Below are positions 45,701 through 54,121 of a DNA stretch of 64,000 bases, in pieces. Position 1 is the stretch's first letter. Each line of letters opens with the position of its first letter. Position numbers and translations under genes: made by a program. Location: positions 1 to 64,000 of the forward strand of contig NZ_JAUPED010000008.1 in assembly GCF_030552475.1 (NCBI RefSeq), read 5' to 3'. Under the pieces are notes generated by a model. The model was given only the letters and a program-made list of their open reading frames with translations, made no database searches and had not been told where the DNA came from. Origin of the DNA: Mariniflexile sp. AS56. GTDB taxonomy: Bacteria; Bacteroidota; Bacteroidia; Flavobacteriales; Flavobacteriaceae.

Positions 45701-46522
45701 TTAGGCTTTAAATGGACAAACCGACATTAAGTTAGAACACAATGATTCTATTTTACCACTTTTAGGAATGGATTCTACGCCAGTAAAAAGGCCAAGTAAC
45801 TCCTCTATATTCATTTTCTCTTCTTTCATTTCTAACTTATAATTAGGAATTTCAACCGATTCAAAATAATCTTGGTATTTTATATCGTCACCAAAAACAT
45901 CATTAGAAAATTTTTGCCAAACAGCAGGAACGCCATAAGCATGTGCCACAATAACACCATGTAATGATGATGATACGATTTTCTCACATCTCAAAAATTC
46001 ATTGGTGGTTTTTTCAACATCATTCGTCATTAAATCTATCAATAAAATAGATCGTTCATCCTTATAAAATGCTTCCACTTTTTTAAAATCTCTGTAATGC
46101 GGAATCACACCTATTTTAAATTCTTTATCTATTTCTGGATTGTAATACTTTGGCAATAACAAGGCTGGATCACCATACACCTCAGGAACGTTGTACCCTT
46201 GGTTTAATAAATGTTGCCGTGTTTGCGGGCCTCGAACTGCTAAAAACGTTGCGTTATTAACGGTGTATTCTTTTGATATAATCCCACTTCCCCAAACTAT
46301 ACATTTGCTATTTACGTGGGCTAAAATACTACCAATGGTTACATAAATGGGGGATAACAAATTGTGAATTGAAAACGTTGCGGGTTTCGCCCAAACCACT
46401 TTTTTTTGAGATATTTTTTCAACCAGATACCTCCCTAAAAGATCACCATAATTTTCTTTAGATTTTTTTTGGATTTTTATCTCATTCCACCAAAACAATC
46501 TAATTCTATTTGAAAATAACAT
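45701..46522 (-). CDS. polysaccharide pyruvyltransferase-family protein
   Basis: A 273-residue protein of the CsaB/WcaK family, which adds ketal-linked pyruvate to sugars or, in some members, acts as a glycosyltransferase. It has WGSGIISKEY, LAVRGPQTRQHLLNQGYN, VYGDPALLLPKYY, IGVIPHYRD and KIVSSSLHGVIVAHAYGVPAVW. The HG in SSLHG and the GDPA motif are the family marks. It is 2 bp from the NeuB-family gene, so modification of the nonulosonic acid or its neighbour is possible. Confidence 0.88.
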   Translation of the reverse strand: MLFSNRIRLFWWNEIKIQKKSKENYGDLLGRYLVEKISQKKVVWAKPATFSIHNLLSPIYVTIGSILAHVNSKCIVWGSGIISKEYTVNNATFLAVRGPQTRQHLLNQGYNVPEVYGDPALLLPKYYNPEIDKEFKIGVIPHYRDFKKVEAFYKDERSILLIDLMTNDVEKTTNEFLRCEKIVSSSLHGVIVAHAYGVPAVWQKFSNDVFGDDIKYQDYFESVEIPNYKLEMKEEKMNIEELLGLFTGVESIPKSGKIESLCSNLMSVCPFKA

Positions 46523-46524
46523 GC

Positions 46525-47400
46525 CTAGCCTTTTTGATTTTTTAATTTATCCCGTTGCACTTGTTCAATAGGTAAAATGTCTTGCGCTTTGTAGCTAAGC
46601 GCTTTATAAACCGCATTTAAATCTCTTGACAATTTACGTAACCCCATAGGCTCTAAAGAGGCTGCGTGATCGGTTCCTTTCCAAGTTCTATCAATTGTAT
46701 AATGACGTTCTATAATGTTTGCCCCTAGAGTATAGGCAGCAATATCAACAGCAATCCCCAAGTGATGGCCAGAAAAACCAATATGCTTTACCTCATCTTG
46801 ATATTTATCAATCAATAAATTAATATCTAAAAGGCACACATCTTCAAACGGTACTGGATACCCTGATGTGCAATTGTATAATACTAAATCTTTATTTCTG
46901 TTGAATTTTTTAAAAAACTGCACCAAATCTTCAATTTCATTTTTGGTAGTCATACCGGTTGAAATATGAAGCTCTCCTTGGTAATTTTCACACAACCACT
47001 CCAGCATTTTCATATTGTTATTACATGCAGAAGGAATTTTAATAAACTCAGGATTTAAAGACGCTATTTCTTTAGCCGAAGTAACATCCCAAACGGATGT
47101 AGAATAGGTAATTCCTATTTCTTCACAATATGATTTCAATTCTTGATGTTGATCTACATCAAACTCTAAATACTCGCGATGCTCCCCATAGGTGTCGCCA
47201 TAAGAATTAGCGGGATTCGGGTGCGGTTGGTTGTATTGTTCTTCAGTTAATAATTCTTTATTATTTCGCTTCTGAAACTTGACGGCATCAGCATTACAAA
47301 ATATTTTTGCTACTTTAATAAGTTCTTTAGCTATTTCCATATCACCTTTATGGTTGCAGCCAATTTCAGCAATGATGTAGGGTTTTTTATAAGTGTTCAT
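46525..47400 (-). CDS. neuB: NeuB-family nonulosonic acid synthase lacking the SAF domain
   Basis: A 291-residue TIM-barrel enzyme that condenses phosphoenolpyruvate with a hexosamine (or its 6-phosphate) to a sialic-acid-like sugar. Visible core motifs are IIAEIGCNHKGD, AVKFQKRN (Lys41), FIKIPSACNNN, LHISTGM, LYNCTSGYPVP, GFSGHHLG and IIERHYTIDRTWKGTDHAASLEP. It stops after the barrel, whereas the usual enzyme has about 60 more residues with a C-terminal antifreeze-like SAF domain that completes the partner's active site. The stop is clean and the next gene follows in 2 bp. Confidence 0.9.
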   Translation of the reverse strand: MNTYKKPYIIAEIGCNHKGDMEIAKELIKVAKIFCNADAVKFQKRNNKELLTEEQYNQPHPNPANSYGDTYGEHREYLEFDVDQHQELKSYCEEIGITYSTSVWDVTSAKEIASLNPEFIKIPSACNNNMKMLEWLCENYQGELHISTGMTTKNEIEDLVQFFKKFNRNKDLVLYNCTSGYPVPFEDVCLLDINLLIDKYQDEVKHIGFSGHHLGIAVDIAAYTLGANIIERHYTIDRTWKGTDHAASLEPMGLRKLSRDLNAVYKALSYKAQDILPIEQVQRDKLKNQKG

Positions 47401-47415
47401 GACTATTGGAGGCTA

Positions 47416-48570
47416 TTAAAACCGTTTATTATAATTAAAAATGAACTGACAAGCTTCACGAATAGCACCTGCTCCCGAATTTTTAGAAAGCACAATATCC
47501 GCATGCTGTTTCACAACATCAGTCGCATTATTTGGGGTTAATGACCATCCCACACTACAAATATTGGTTAAATCGTTAACATCATCACCTAAATAGGCTA
47601 CGTTGTTAAGTGATATATTTTGGTCCTTTAAAACATGCTGTAATAAACTATATTTATCTTTAACTCCTAAAAACACATGATTAATTTTTAGTTTCTGCAT
47701 ACGTTTTGCTACCAATTCAGACTGCTCCGACGTCATGATCATCACCTCAATATTAAATTGACGGAGTATTTCTAGTCCCATACCATCACGCATATCGAAA
47801 CCTTTCGTATGCTCGCCGTCTTTGGTATATGTAATAGTTCCATCGGTAAAAACACCGTCTACATCAAGAACAATATGAGTGATTTTCTTAGACTCTTTAG
47901 CTCGTTTTTGGCGTTCAATTAGTAACGTTTCAACAGCCATCCAATCGTTTTCCGAGTCAATTTCTAATAAAGTATCTTCTGGCATTTTAACTACCGCCAC
48001 TTTATCTCCTATTCTGTTTTTATGTTTCTGTAAAGCTTCCTTTGTTGTAGTATAAACGGCTCCATTTTCAACCAACAACCCCTCAAAATCTTGACGTCTA
48101 GGTCGTTCATGTGGATTATAATTAATAGCCGTTCCGTTTTCATTCCATAAGAAACGATGTGTATTTACGACCGTTAATGCCGAATCGAACCCCGTGTCAA
48201 GTTTCTCTAAACAGGTATTTATATCCTCTTTTTTAGTAAAAGGTGATGTGGCTTGAAGTAAACAAAACACATCAAAATCATAATTTATTTTATCACAGAA
48301 TTCGAGCATGGCGAATTCCGTTGAAGCCGTATCGGTAGCGCTTTCGTCACTACGTAAAACAGCTTTTACTTTAGGCGTCCAATAGTATTCTTTATTTATA
48401 AAATCAATAATATCAGAATCATCTGTATAAACAAACACGGTATCTAAATTTGAAAAAATAGCTTCCGCTAAAACCCAAGTAAACAAGGGTCTACCAACCA
48501 TTTTTCGTTTATTTTTATTAGGGATTCCTTTGGAATTTTTTCTAAGTGGTATAAAACCTATTTTTTTCAT
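47416..48570 (-). CDS. neuA: CMP-nonulosonate synthetase fused to a KdsC-like phosphatase
   Basis: A 384-residue bifunctional protein. Residues 1 to about 220 are an acylneuraminate cytidylyltransferase (IPLRKNSKGIPNKNKRKMVG, VFVYTDDSDII, RSDESATDTASTEFAML, LLQATSPFTKKEDI). Residues about 228-384 are a HAD phosphatase of the KdsC class, with the nucleophile motif LDVDGVFTDG, MTSEQSE and GDDVNDL, so the phosphatase looks intact. The fusion suggests that the synthase makes a 9-phosphate that is dephosphorylated and activated with CTP by one protein. The synthase gene follows after 15 bp. Confidence 0.92.
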   Translation of the reverse strand: MKKIGFIPLRKNSKGIPNKNKRKMVGRPLFTWVLAEAIFSNLDTVFVYTDDSDIIDFINKEYYWTPKVKAVLRSDESATDTASTEFAMLEFCDKINYDFDVFCLLQATSPFTKKEDINTCLEKLDTGFDSALTVVNTHRFLWNENGTAINYNPHERPRRQDFEGLLVENGAVYTTTKEALQKHKNRIGDKVAVVKMPEDTLLEIDSENDWMAVETLLIERQKRAKESKKITHIVLDVDGVFTDGTITYTKDGEHTKGFDMRDGMGLEILRQFNIEVMIMTSEQSELVAKRMQKLKINHVFLGVKDKYSLLQHVLKDQNISLNNVAYLGDDVNDLTNICSVGWSLTPNNATDVVKQHADIVLSKNSGAGAIREACQFIFNYNKRF

Positions 48571-48593
48571 CTATTCTAATATCATTTAGCTGG

Positions 48594-48623
48594 TTAAAAG
48601 CATGTGCTAAAATACACTTTTTG
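48594..48623. repeat. 30-bp direct repeat, copy 1 (between fcl and neuA)
   Basis: The sequence ttaaaagcatgtgctaaaat continuing to cactttttg occurs in the 98-bp gap between fcl and the neuA fusion gene. It matches a copy at 50923-50952 at 29 of 30 positions in the same orientation. On the minus strand it holds TATTTTAG, one base off the -7 promoter consensus, 37 bp before the neuA start. Confidence 0.85.
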
Positions 48624-48668
48624 AAAAGAAAGGTTAAGAAATAAAACTGAAATGTAAAACAGAATTTA

Positions 48669-49715
48669 TTATTTATTTTGTAAATACCAATCATACAACC
48701 TTTTTACACCATCTTGTAAATTTACAGTATGCTTCCAACCTAGAGTATTAATTTTAGAACAATCCGTTAACTTTCTAAAGGTGCCATCAGGTTTAGATAA
48801 ATTAAAAGTAAAATTGCCTTTATAACCAATAACACTCTTAATTAATTGTGCCATATTTTCTATAGAGATATCTTCACCTGTGCCAATATTGATATGAGTA
48901 TTCCTAATATCTTTAGAATTTGAAACACAAGCTTTGAAGTTCACCTCTTTCATAACAAACACACATGCTGCTGCCATATCTTCAGACCATAAAAACTCTC
49001 GCATTGGTTTGCCACTCCCCCAAATTTCAACACTTGTTTTAGTAATGCCATAGTTCGATAAAACACTATGAATTTCGTCAATATCAGGAATTCTCAAATC
49101 TGCAATCAACCCGTTAAAATTAGATTCCTGATATAACTTAGCCAAATGAATCTTCCTGATTAATGCAGGAAGCACATGTGATCTTTCTAAATCAAAATTA
49201 TCATTTGGACCATACAGATTTGTTGGCATAACTGATAAGAAATTAGTATCATACTGTATATTATAACTTTCGCATAGTTTTATACCTGCAATTTTAGCGA
49301 TTGCATAAGGTTCATTAGTATACTCCAATGGCCCTGTTAATAAATACTCTTCCTTAATGGGCTGTTGGCAGTCTTTAGGATAAATACAGGTACTTCCTAA
49401 AAAAAGTAGTTTCTTAACTTTGTGAATATGACTTAGATGAATTACATGATTTTGAATCATTAAATTTTCATAAATAAAAGCCCCCCTTCTAATATTGTTA
49501 TCTAAAATACCTCCAACTTTTGCAGCTGCCAAAAACACAAATTCTGGTTGTTCCTTTTCAAAAAAATCAGCAACAGCATTGTAATCCATTAAATTTAAGT
49601 CCGCCCTATTTCTTACAACAATATTTAAATAACCTTCTCTATTCAAAGTCTTTAAAATAGCACTTCCAACCAAACCATTATGACCGGCCACAAATATTTT
49701 GGCATTTAAGTCCAT
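48669..49715 (-). CDS. fcl: GDP-L-fucose synthase
   Basis: This 348-residue short-chain epimerase/reductase turns GDP-4-keto-6-deoxymannose into GDP-L-fucose. It has the Rossmann motif IFVAGHNGLVGSAIL, the segment LFLGSTCIYPKDCQQPIKEE with the catalytic Ser, and the YAIAKIAG (Tyr-x3-Lys) pair. GPNDNFDLERSHVLPALI and GSGKPMREFLWSEDMA also fit the family. It follows gmd by 3 bp. The pair lies between the two 30-bp repeats. Confidence 0.95.
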   Translation of the reverse strand: MDLNAKIFVAGHNGLVGSAILKTLNREGYLNIVVRNRADLNLMDYNAVADFFEKEQPEFVFLAAAKVGGILDNNIRRGAFIYENLMIQNHVIHLSHIHKVKKLLFLGSTCIYPKDCQQPIKEEYLLTGPLEYTNEPYAIAKIAGIKLCESYNIQYDTNFLSVMPTNLYGPNDNFDLERSHVLPALIRKIHLAKLYQESNFNGLIADLRIPDIDEIHSVLSNYGITKTSVEIWGSGKPMREFLWSEDMAAACVFVMKEVNFKACVSNSKDIRNTHINIGTGEDISIENMAQLIKSVIGYKGNFTFNLSKPDGTFRKLTDCSKINTLGWKHTVNLQDGVKRLYDWYLQNK

Positions 49716-49718
49716 AAA

Positions 49719-50777
49719 CTAAGCTTTATTTAATACGTGTTTTAAGTCGTGATTCATCATAATCTTAACCAACTCCTTAAACGATGTTTTTCGTGGATTC
49801 CAGCCTAAATTGGTTTTTGCCTTTGTTGGGTCTCCCAAAAGCGTTTCTACTTCCGCCAAGCGGTAATAATTTGAATCTATTTCAATCAATGTTTTACCCG
49901 TTTTATTACATAAGCCTTTTTCATCTGCCCCTTGGCCTTGCCACTCTATAATAATATCAGCTTCCTTAAAAGCGAGTTCACAAAACGTCCTTACCGAATG
50001 TTGCTCTCCTGTACCTATAACATAATCTTCAGGAATGTCTTGTTGCAGCATCAACCACATACACTCAACATAATCTTTGGCATATCCCCAATCTCTTTTA
50101 GCATCCAAGTTTCCTAAATATAATTTATCTTGAATACCATGAGCTATTCTTGCTGCTGCTAATGTGATTTTTCTGGTAACAAAAGTTTCACCTCTGCGCT
50201 CTGACTCATGATTAAACAAAATACCATTAACAGCATACATCCCGTAAGATTCTCTATAGTTTTTAGTAATCCAGAAAGCGTATAATTTGGCAACTCCGTA
50301 AGGAGAACGCGGATAAAATGGTGTCGTTTCCGTTTGAGGTGTCTCTTGAACTTTACCGAATAATTCGGATGTTGATGCTTGATATATTCTTGTTTTATGT
50401 GTTAAACCACAAATCCGAATAGCTTCTAAAATTTTTAAAGTGCCAACACCATCAGTTTCTGCCGTATATTCTGGCATATCAAAAGAAACTTTGACATGCG
50501 ATTGAGCAGCAAGATTATATATCTCGTCTGGTTGTATTTCTTGAACTAAGCGAATAAGATTCGAACCATCTGTCATATCTCCATAATGCAATTTTATATT
50601 TTGCTTTTTATGAATATCCTTAAGAACTTTATCTATATATAAATGTTCAATTCGCTCGGTATTAAACGTAGAACTTCGTCTAATAATACCATGCACTATA
50701 TACCCCTTATCAAGTAAAAATTCTGCTAAATATGAACCATCTTGTCCATTTACACCTGTAATTAAGGCTATTTTCAT
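49719..50777 (-). CDS. gmd: GDP-mannose 4,6-dehydratase
   Basis: First step from GDP-mannose to GDP-L-fucose, a 352-residue short-chain dehydratase. It has the motif [19 protein letters not shown], the GIIRRSS segment and [20 protein letters not shown] with the active-site residues. The [12 protein letters not shown] (Tyr-x3-Lys) and [16 protein letters not shown] stretches are nearly invariant in the family. About 200 bp of non-coding DNA lies upstream, including one 30-bp repeat, so it may have its own promoter. Confidence 0.96.
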   Translation of the reverse strand: MKIALITGVNGQDGSYLAEFLLDKGYIVHGIIRRSSTFNTERIEHLYIDKVLKDIHKKQNIKLHYGDMTDGSNLIRLVQEIQPDEIYNLAAQSHVKVSFDMPEYTAETDGVGTLKILEAIRICGLTHKTRIYQASTSELFGKVQETPQTETTPFYPRSPYGVAKLYAFWITKNYRESYGMYAVNGILFNHESERRGETFVTRKITLAAARIAHGIQDKLYLGNLDAKRDWGYAKDYVECMWLMLQQDIPEDYVIGTGEQHSVRTFCELAFKEADIIIEWQGQGADEKGLCNKTGKTLIEIDSNYYRLAEVETLLGDPTKAKTNLGWNPRKTSFKELVKIMMNHDLKHVLNKA

Positions 50778-50922
50778 TGAAACATTTTAGTAATTAATCT
50801 ATATAAATACCTTTTAAAACTGAATACAATTATATATGACCCTTATTTCAAATTATATTTACGCATTATAAAAAAATTAAGGACTAATTTATAACAGCTA
50901 CAAATCAGTTAAGTTTAACAGT

Positions 50923-50952
50923 TTAAAAGCATATGCTAAAATACACTTTTTG
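50923..50952. repeat. 30-bp direct repeat, copy 2 (upstream of gmd)
   Basis: This copy reads ttaaaagcatatgctaaaat continuing to cactttttg and differs from copy 1 at one base. It sits 28 bp after the stop of the upstream GT4 gene and about 145 bp before the gmd ATG. The rest of this gap (50778-50922) holds no gene or hairpin that I can support. Confidence 0.85.
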
Positions 50953-50980
50953 TATTTGAAACCTTGAAAAATTTGTCAAA

Positions 50981-52132
50981 TCAACTTTTTAAAACTTCAT
51001 TATAAGCATTCAAAACTTGAGTTTTAATACGTGTTATTTCAAAGCGAGGCTTGATATTGTTTTGATTCTTTATAAAAGCCTTTTCTATTAAACCTGAATT
51101 TGAAACCACTTTAACAATTAATTCCTTGATCGCTTCTGAATCATTACAGTCTTCAATTAAAAATCCATTTTCACCATGTTTAATAACTTCTGATGATGCG
51201 CCTCCAGGATTAGACTGAATGGGAAATGCACCTTGTGCAATCGCCTCTAAAAGAGTGTTAGGCATACCATCGGAATTACTATTTCCAATATAAACCAATG
51301 CCTCTCCCATAAGTTTTAAAATAGCAGCATGAGTTAAAAAATTACTTCTAGGAAGTACCTTAACAGCCACTTTCTGCGAAATGCCATGCTCCGTAATATA
51401 ATTTTCAACCTCTTTATCGGCTCCAAATACTATAATTTGATATAGTTCTAATTCAATTTTAATTAATTCCAAAGCCTTGATAACCTCAATAGCTCGACCA
51501 GAACGTCCTTGATACCCTTTTACAAGAATTGTAGTTCGTTCCGTAATTGGTTTTATATACGCATCCGTTTCATTATAATCAAATCCGCCGCCGCCAGGAA
51601 AGGTCCCCAAAACTTGCCCTTTGAAACCTAACTCTCGTGCTATCGAAATATCACGTTTACAATCTGTAATTAAATAATTTACTCTTGGCAAAACCCTTAA
51701 AATATCCTCTTTATATGAAGGGATGTTTTTAAAATAATACAAATCACTTCCCCATGAAGAATATATCCAAGGTAAATGACTGTGTTTCTGCATAACGTTT
51801 AAAATAGGAGTGCATGAAATATACATGACCACACTATGAACCACATCCGGTTTAATGTCTTGTAATACCTTTTCAAACACTTTCTCTGTATTGTTTTCGA
51901 ATAAAAAACTTAATTTTTTATATAAAAAAGGCACCCTTTTTTTCAAAAAATAGCGGCCTTTAAAACTGGGATACTTTTGTTTCCATCCTGTAATTTGATG
52001 CACCCAAGGCAAACCTTCTGCCCTACCACCATCTAGAATATCGAACCAAAACACCTCATGACCAGAATCCTTTAATTGTTCTGTCCACCTTACAAAGTGA
52101 ATCGAATTCATAGAAACCATTAATATCTTCAT
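50981..52132 (-). CDS. GT4-family glycosyltransferase
   Basis: A 383-residue GT-B enzyme. It opens MKILMVSMNSIHFVRWTEQL, with PWIYSSWGSDLYYFK in the acceptor half. In the donor half it has TILVKGYQGRSGRAIEVIKAL and IGNSNSDGMPNTLLEAIAQG, with the family's glutamate. It overlaps the upstream GT2 gene by 4 bp. It is the last gene before the gmd-fcl cassette. Specificity unknown. Confidence 0.9.
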   Translation of the reverse strand: MKILMVSMNSIHFVRWTEQLKDSGHEVFWFDILDGGRAEGLPWVHQITGWKQKYPSFKGRYFLKKRVPFLYKKLSFLFENNTEKVFEKVLQDIKPDVVHSVVMYISCTPILNVMQKHSHLPWIYSSWGSDLYYFKNIPSYKEDILRVLPRVNYLITDCKRDISIARELGFKGQVLGTFPGGGGFDYNETDAYIKPITERTTILVKGYQGRSGRAIEVIKALELIKIELELYQIIVFGADKEVENYITEHGISQKVAVKVLPRSNFLTHAAILKLMGEALVYIGNSNSDGMPNTLLEAIAQGAFPIQSNPGGASSEVIKHGENGFLIEDCNDSEAIKELIVKVVSNSGLIEKAFIKNQNNIKPRFEITRIKTQVLNAYNEVLKS

Positions 52133-53196
52133 AACTTAATGGTAAAATGAATGGTTTGATTATTGGAGTTATACTGCAATATATAGGCATTAGTCCTCAA
52201 ATTATTCACAATACATTCTAAAAGTATATTGTTTATAATTTGCATAGTTAAAAACGACACCGTTTTTTTACCTAGTAATTTCTTTGTTTTTTGTTTAATG
52301 GAATTGTAGTTTACATCATGCGTTATGGCAACTGTTAGTACTTTACCTGTGAGAGTTAATAAAACATTACTTATAAACGCTTTTATTTCTGCCTCCTTAT
52401 TTGTGAGTTTAAAATTTAAATCAACCGATTTTAAAGCTAAATAATCGAGTTCTCTATATACTCCCCAATTAAAATTCTCATTAGCTTTTACTCTCTTCGT
52501 TTCCTTAGATAATTCTAAATATTGATGATTTATTTGCTCTAATGATGAGTGAAACGGTGTTAAATCATTCACTTCTCTATAATGTTTTGGATGCCATTGA
52601 TGCAACATTAAAATAGAATCCGTGTAAAAAGAAACGTTATAACCTGCATTATTTAATCTCATATGCACATCGGTATCTTCAGCTCCCCAACCATGATAAA
52701 ATTCATCATAGCCATTTATGGACTTTAAAATTTTAGTATTAAACAAAGTCATACCAGTTGCTTCTGCATTCGATTTAAAGCTCAGCTTATAAGCATCAAA
52801 TTCTTTGCTTATTCTTGATTCTTCTTCACCTAAAAAGCCCACTTGAAAATATACAACTTCTTTACTTTGCTTTAAACTATCGAGAGTTTCAATAAAATTG
52901 GGATGATAAATCATATCAACATCACCCACAAAAAAATATGGGGTATCCGTTTGTTTTAAAACCATATTTATAGCCTTCGATTTACACCAAAGTTGCTGCT
53001 CGGTTTCGAACCTTAGCAACTTAACAAAGTTATAGGATTGGACCAATGTATTAAGTTGGACTTTATATCTATTTTGACTACCATAATCCACAAAAACAAC
53101 CTCAAACCCGCTATTAGTTTGTGCTTTTAAAGAATTCAAACAAGTTTCAACACTATTTAAATCTCTATTTCTATAAGTTAATACGATGGTTATCAT
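52129..53196 (-). CDS. GT2 glycosyltransferase with a GT7-like galactosyltransferase motif
   Basis: A 355-residue GT-A enzyme. The N-terminal half has ITIVLTYRNRDLNSVETCLN and FFVGDVDMIYHP (Asp92 and Asp94 of a DxD). The second half has NGYDEFYHGWGAEDTDVHMRL, the W-G-x-E-D motif that GT7-type and chondroitin-polymerase-like enzymes use. About 100 C-terminal residues show no known domain. It overlaps both neighbours by 4 bp, so it is tightly coupled. Specificity unknown. Confidence 0.9.
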   Translation of the reverse strand: MITIVLTYRNRDLNSVETCLNSLKAQTNSGFEVVFVDYGSQNRYKVQLNTLVQSYNFVKLLRFETEQQLWCKSKAINMVLKQTDTPYFFVGDVDMIYHPNFIETLDSLKQSKEVVYFQVGFLGEEESRISKEFDAYKLSFKSNAEATGMTLFNTKILKSINGYDEFYHGWGAEDTDVHMRLNNAGYNVSFYTDSILMLHQWHPKHYREVNDLTPFHSSLEQINHQYLELSKETKRVKANENFNWGVYRELDYLALKSVDLNFKLTNKEAEIKAFISNVLLTLTGKVLTVAITHDVNYNSIKQKTKKLLGKKTVSFLTMQIINNILLECIVNNLRTNAYILQYNSNNQTIHFTIKL

Positions 53197-54107
53197 GCAA
53201 CACTTTTGTAGATTGAATACAAATATAGCTTTGTTAATTTAAAGTTTAGCGTCTCATGCTTTAGATTGAATATATATTGCCTCAGTGCTTTTAGATATTT
53301 TTTTTCTCTGTTATAGCTGGTCATTAGCCCTAATTCATGTTTTTGGATGGCTTTTAGCACGATGCTTTTTTTGTGATAAAAATCAGGATCCTTCCAAATA
53401 CTTTTTAATACACCTAAATTCACCAATAAGGTATTACTGCCTGATTTCCTGACTTTAGCTGAAACCCCAATTTGCATTCTATAAACCGCTGTTACGTCAT
53501 TAATAAAATGAATTTTACTTCCATCTTTTAGAGTCCATAAATAGGTAGGCCAATCACCATACGGAAAATTTAAAATCCAAGACGGTAGATCTCCACTATT
53601 TTGTTTATTTCTGAATAAAGCTGTTACTGATGGAATAACATTTTCAAAAATTAAATCATCGAAACCATTGGATAGCCTAGAATGTTTTGCAACAGACTCT
53701 CTAAATGTACCATCAGGAAAAAGTTTTTGTAGTTTGGAATAAACTATAGAATAATCTGAGTTTTCCTCTAAAAAATCGACTTGTTTTTGTAGTTTATCCT
53801 CATCAATCCAATAATCATCACCATCACAAATAGCGATATACTTACCATCGCATGCTTTAATGGTTCGCATATAATTAGCAATTAACCCGATGTTCTTTTC
53901 TAACGCAGGTAATAATTTAATCTTGTTTGAATGCTTATTAGCGTAAGTTTCGCATATGGCTCTCGTGCTATCTGTACTGCAATCTTCACCTATTACAATT
54001 TGGAAATTGAAGTTTGTTTTTTGCATCAATATACTCTCTATAGTTTGTGCTATAAAGTGTTCTTGATTATAGGTGAGCAAAAAGATGCTGACAGTAATTT
54101 GATTCAT
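53193..54107 (-). CDS. GT2-family glycosyltransferase
   Basis: A 304-residue GT-A enzyme: VSIFLLTYNQEHFIAQTIES, IVIGEDCSTDSTRAI, and the DxD site IAICDGDDYWIDEDKLQ (Asp95-98). This is the compact form with the acceptor region built from NFPYGDWPTYLWTL. A frequent bacterial type in O-antigen loci. It overlaps the next gene by 4 bp and follows the WbsX-like gene by 14 bp. Confidence 0.91.
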   Translation of the reverse strand: MNQITVSIFLLTYNQEHFIAQTIESILMQKTNFNFQIVIGEDCSTDSTRAICETYANKHSNKIKLLPALEKNIGLIANYMRTIKACDGKYIAICDGDDYWIDEDKLQKQVDFLEENSDYSIVYSKLQKLFPDGTFRESVAKHSRLSNGFDDLIFENVIPSVTALFRNKQNSGDLPSWILNFPYGDWPTYLWTLKDGSKIHFINDVTAVYRMQIGVSAKVRKSGSNTLLVNLGVLKSIWKDPDFYHKKSIVLKAIQKHELGLMTSYNREKKYLKALRQYIFNLKHETLNFKLTKLYLYSIYKSVA

Positions 54108-54121
54108 TTAAAACAAATATG

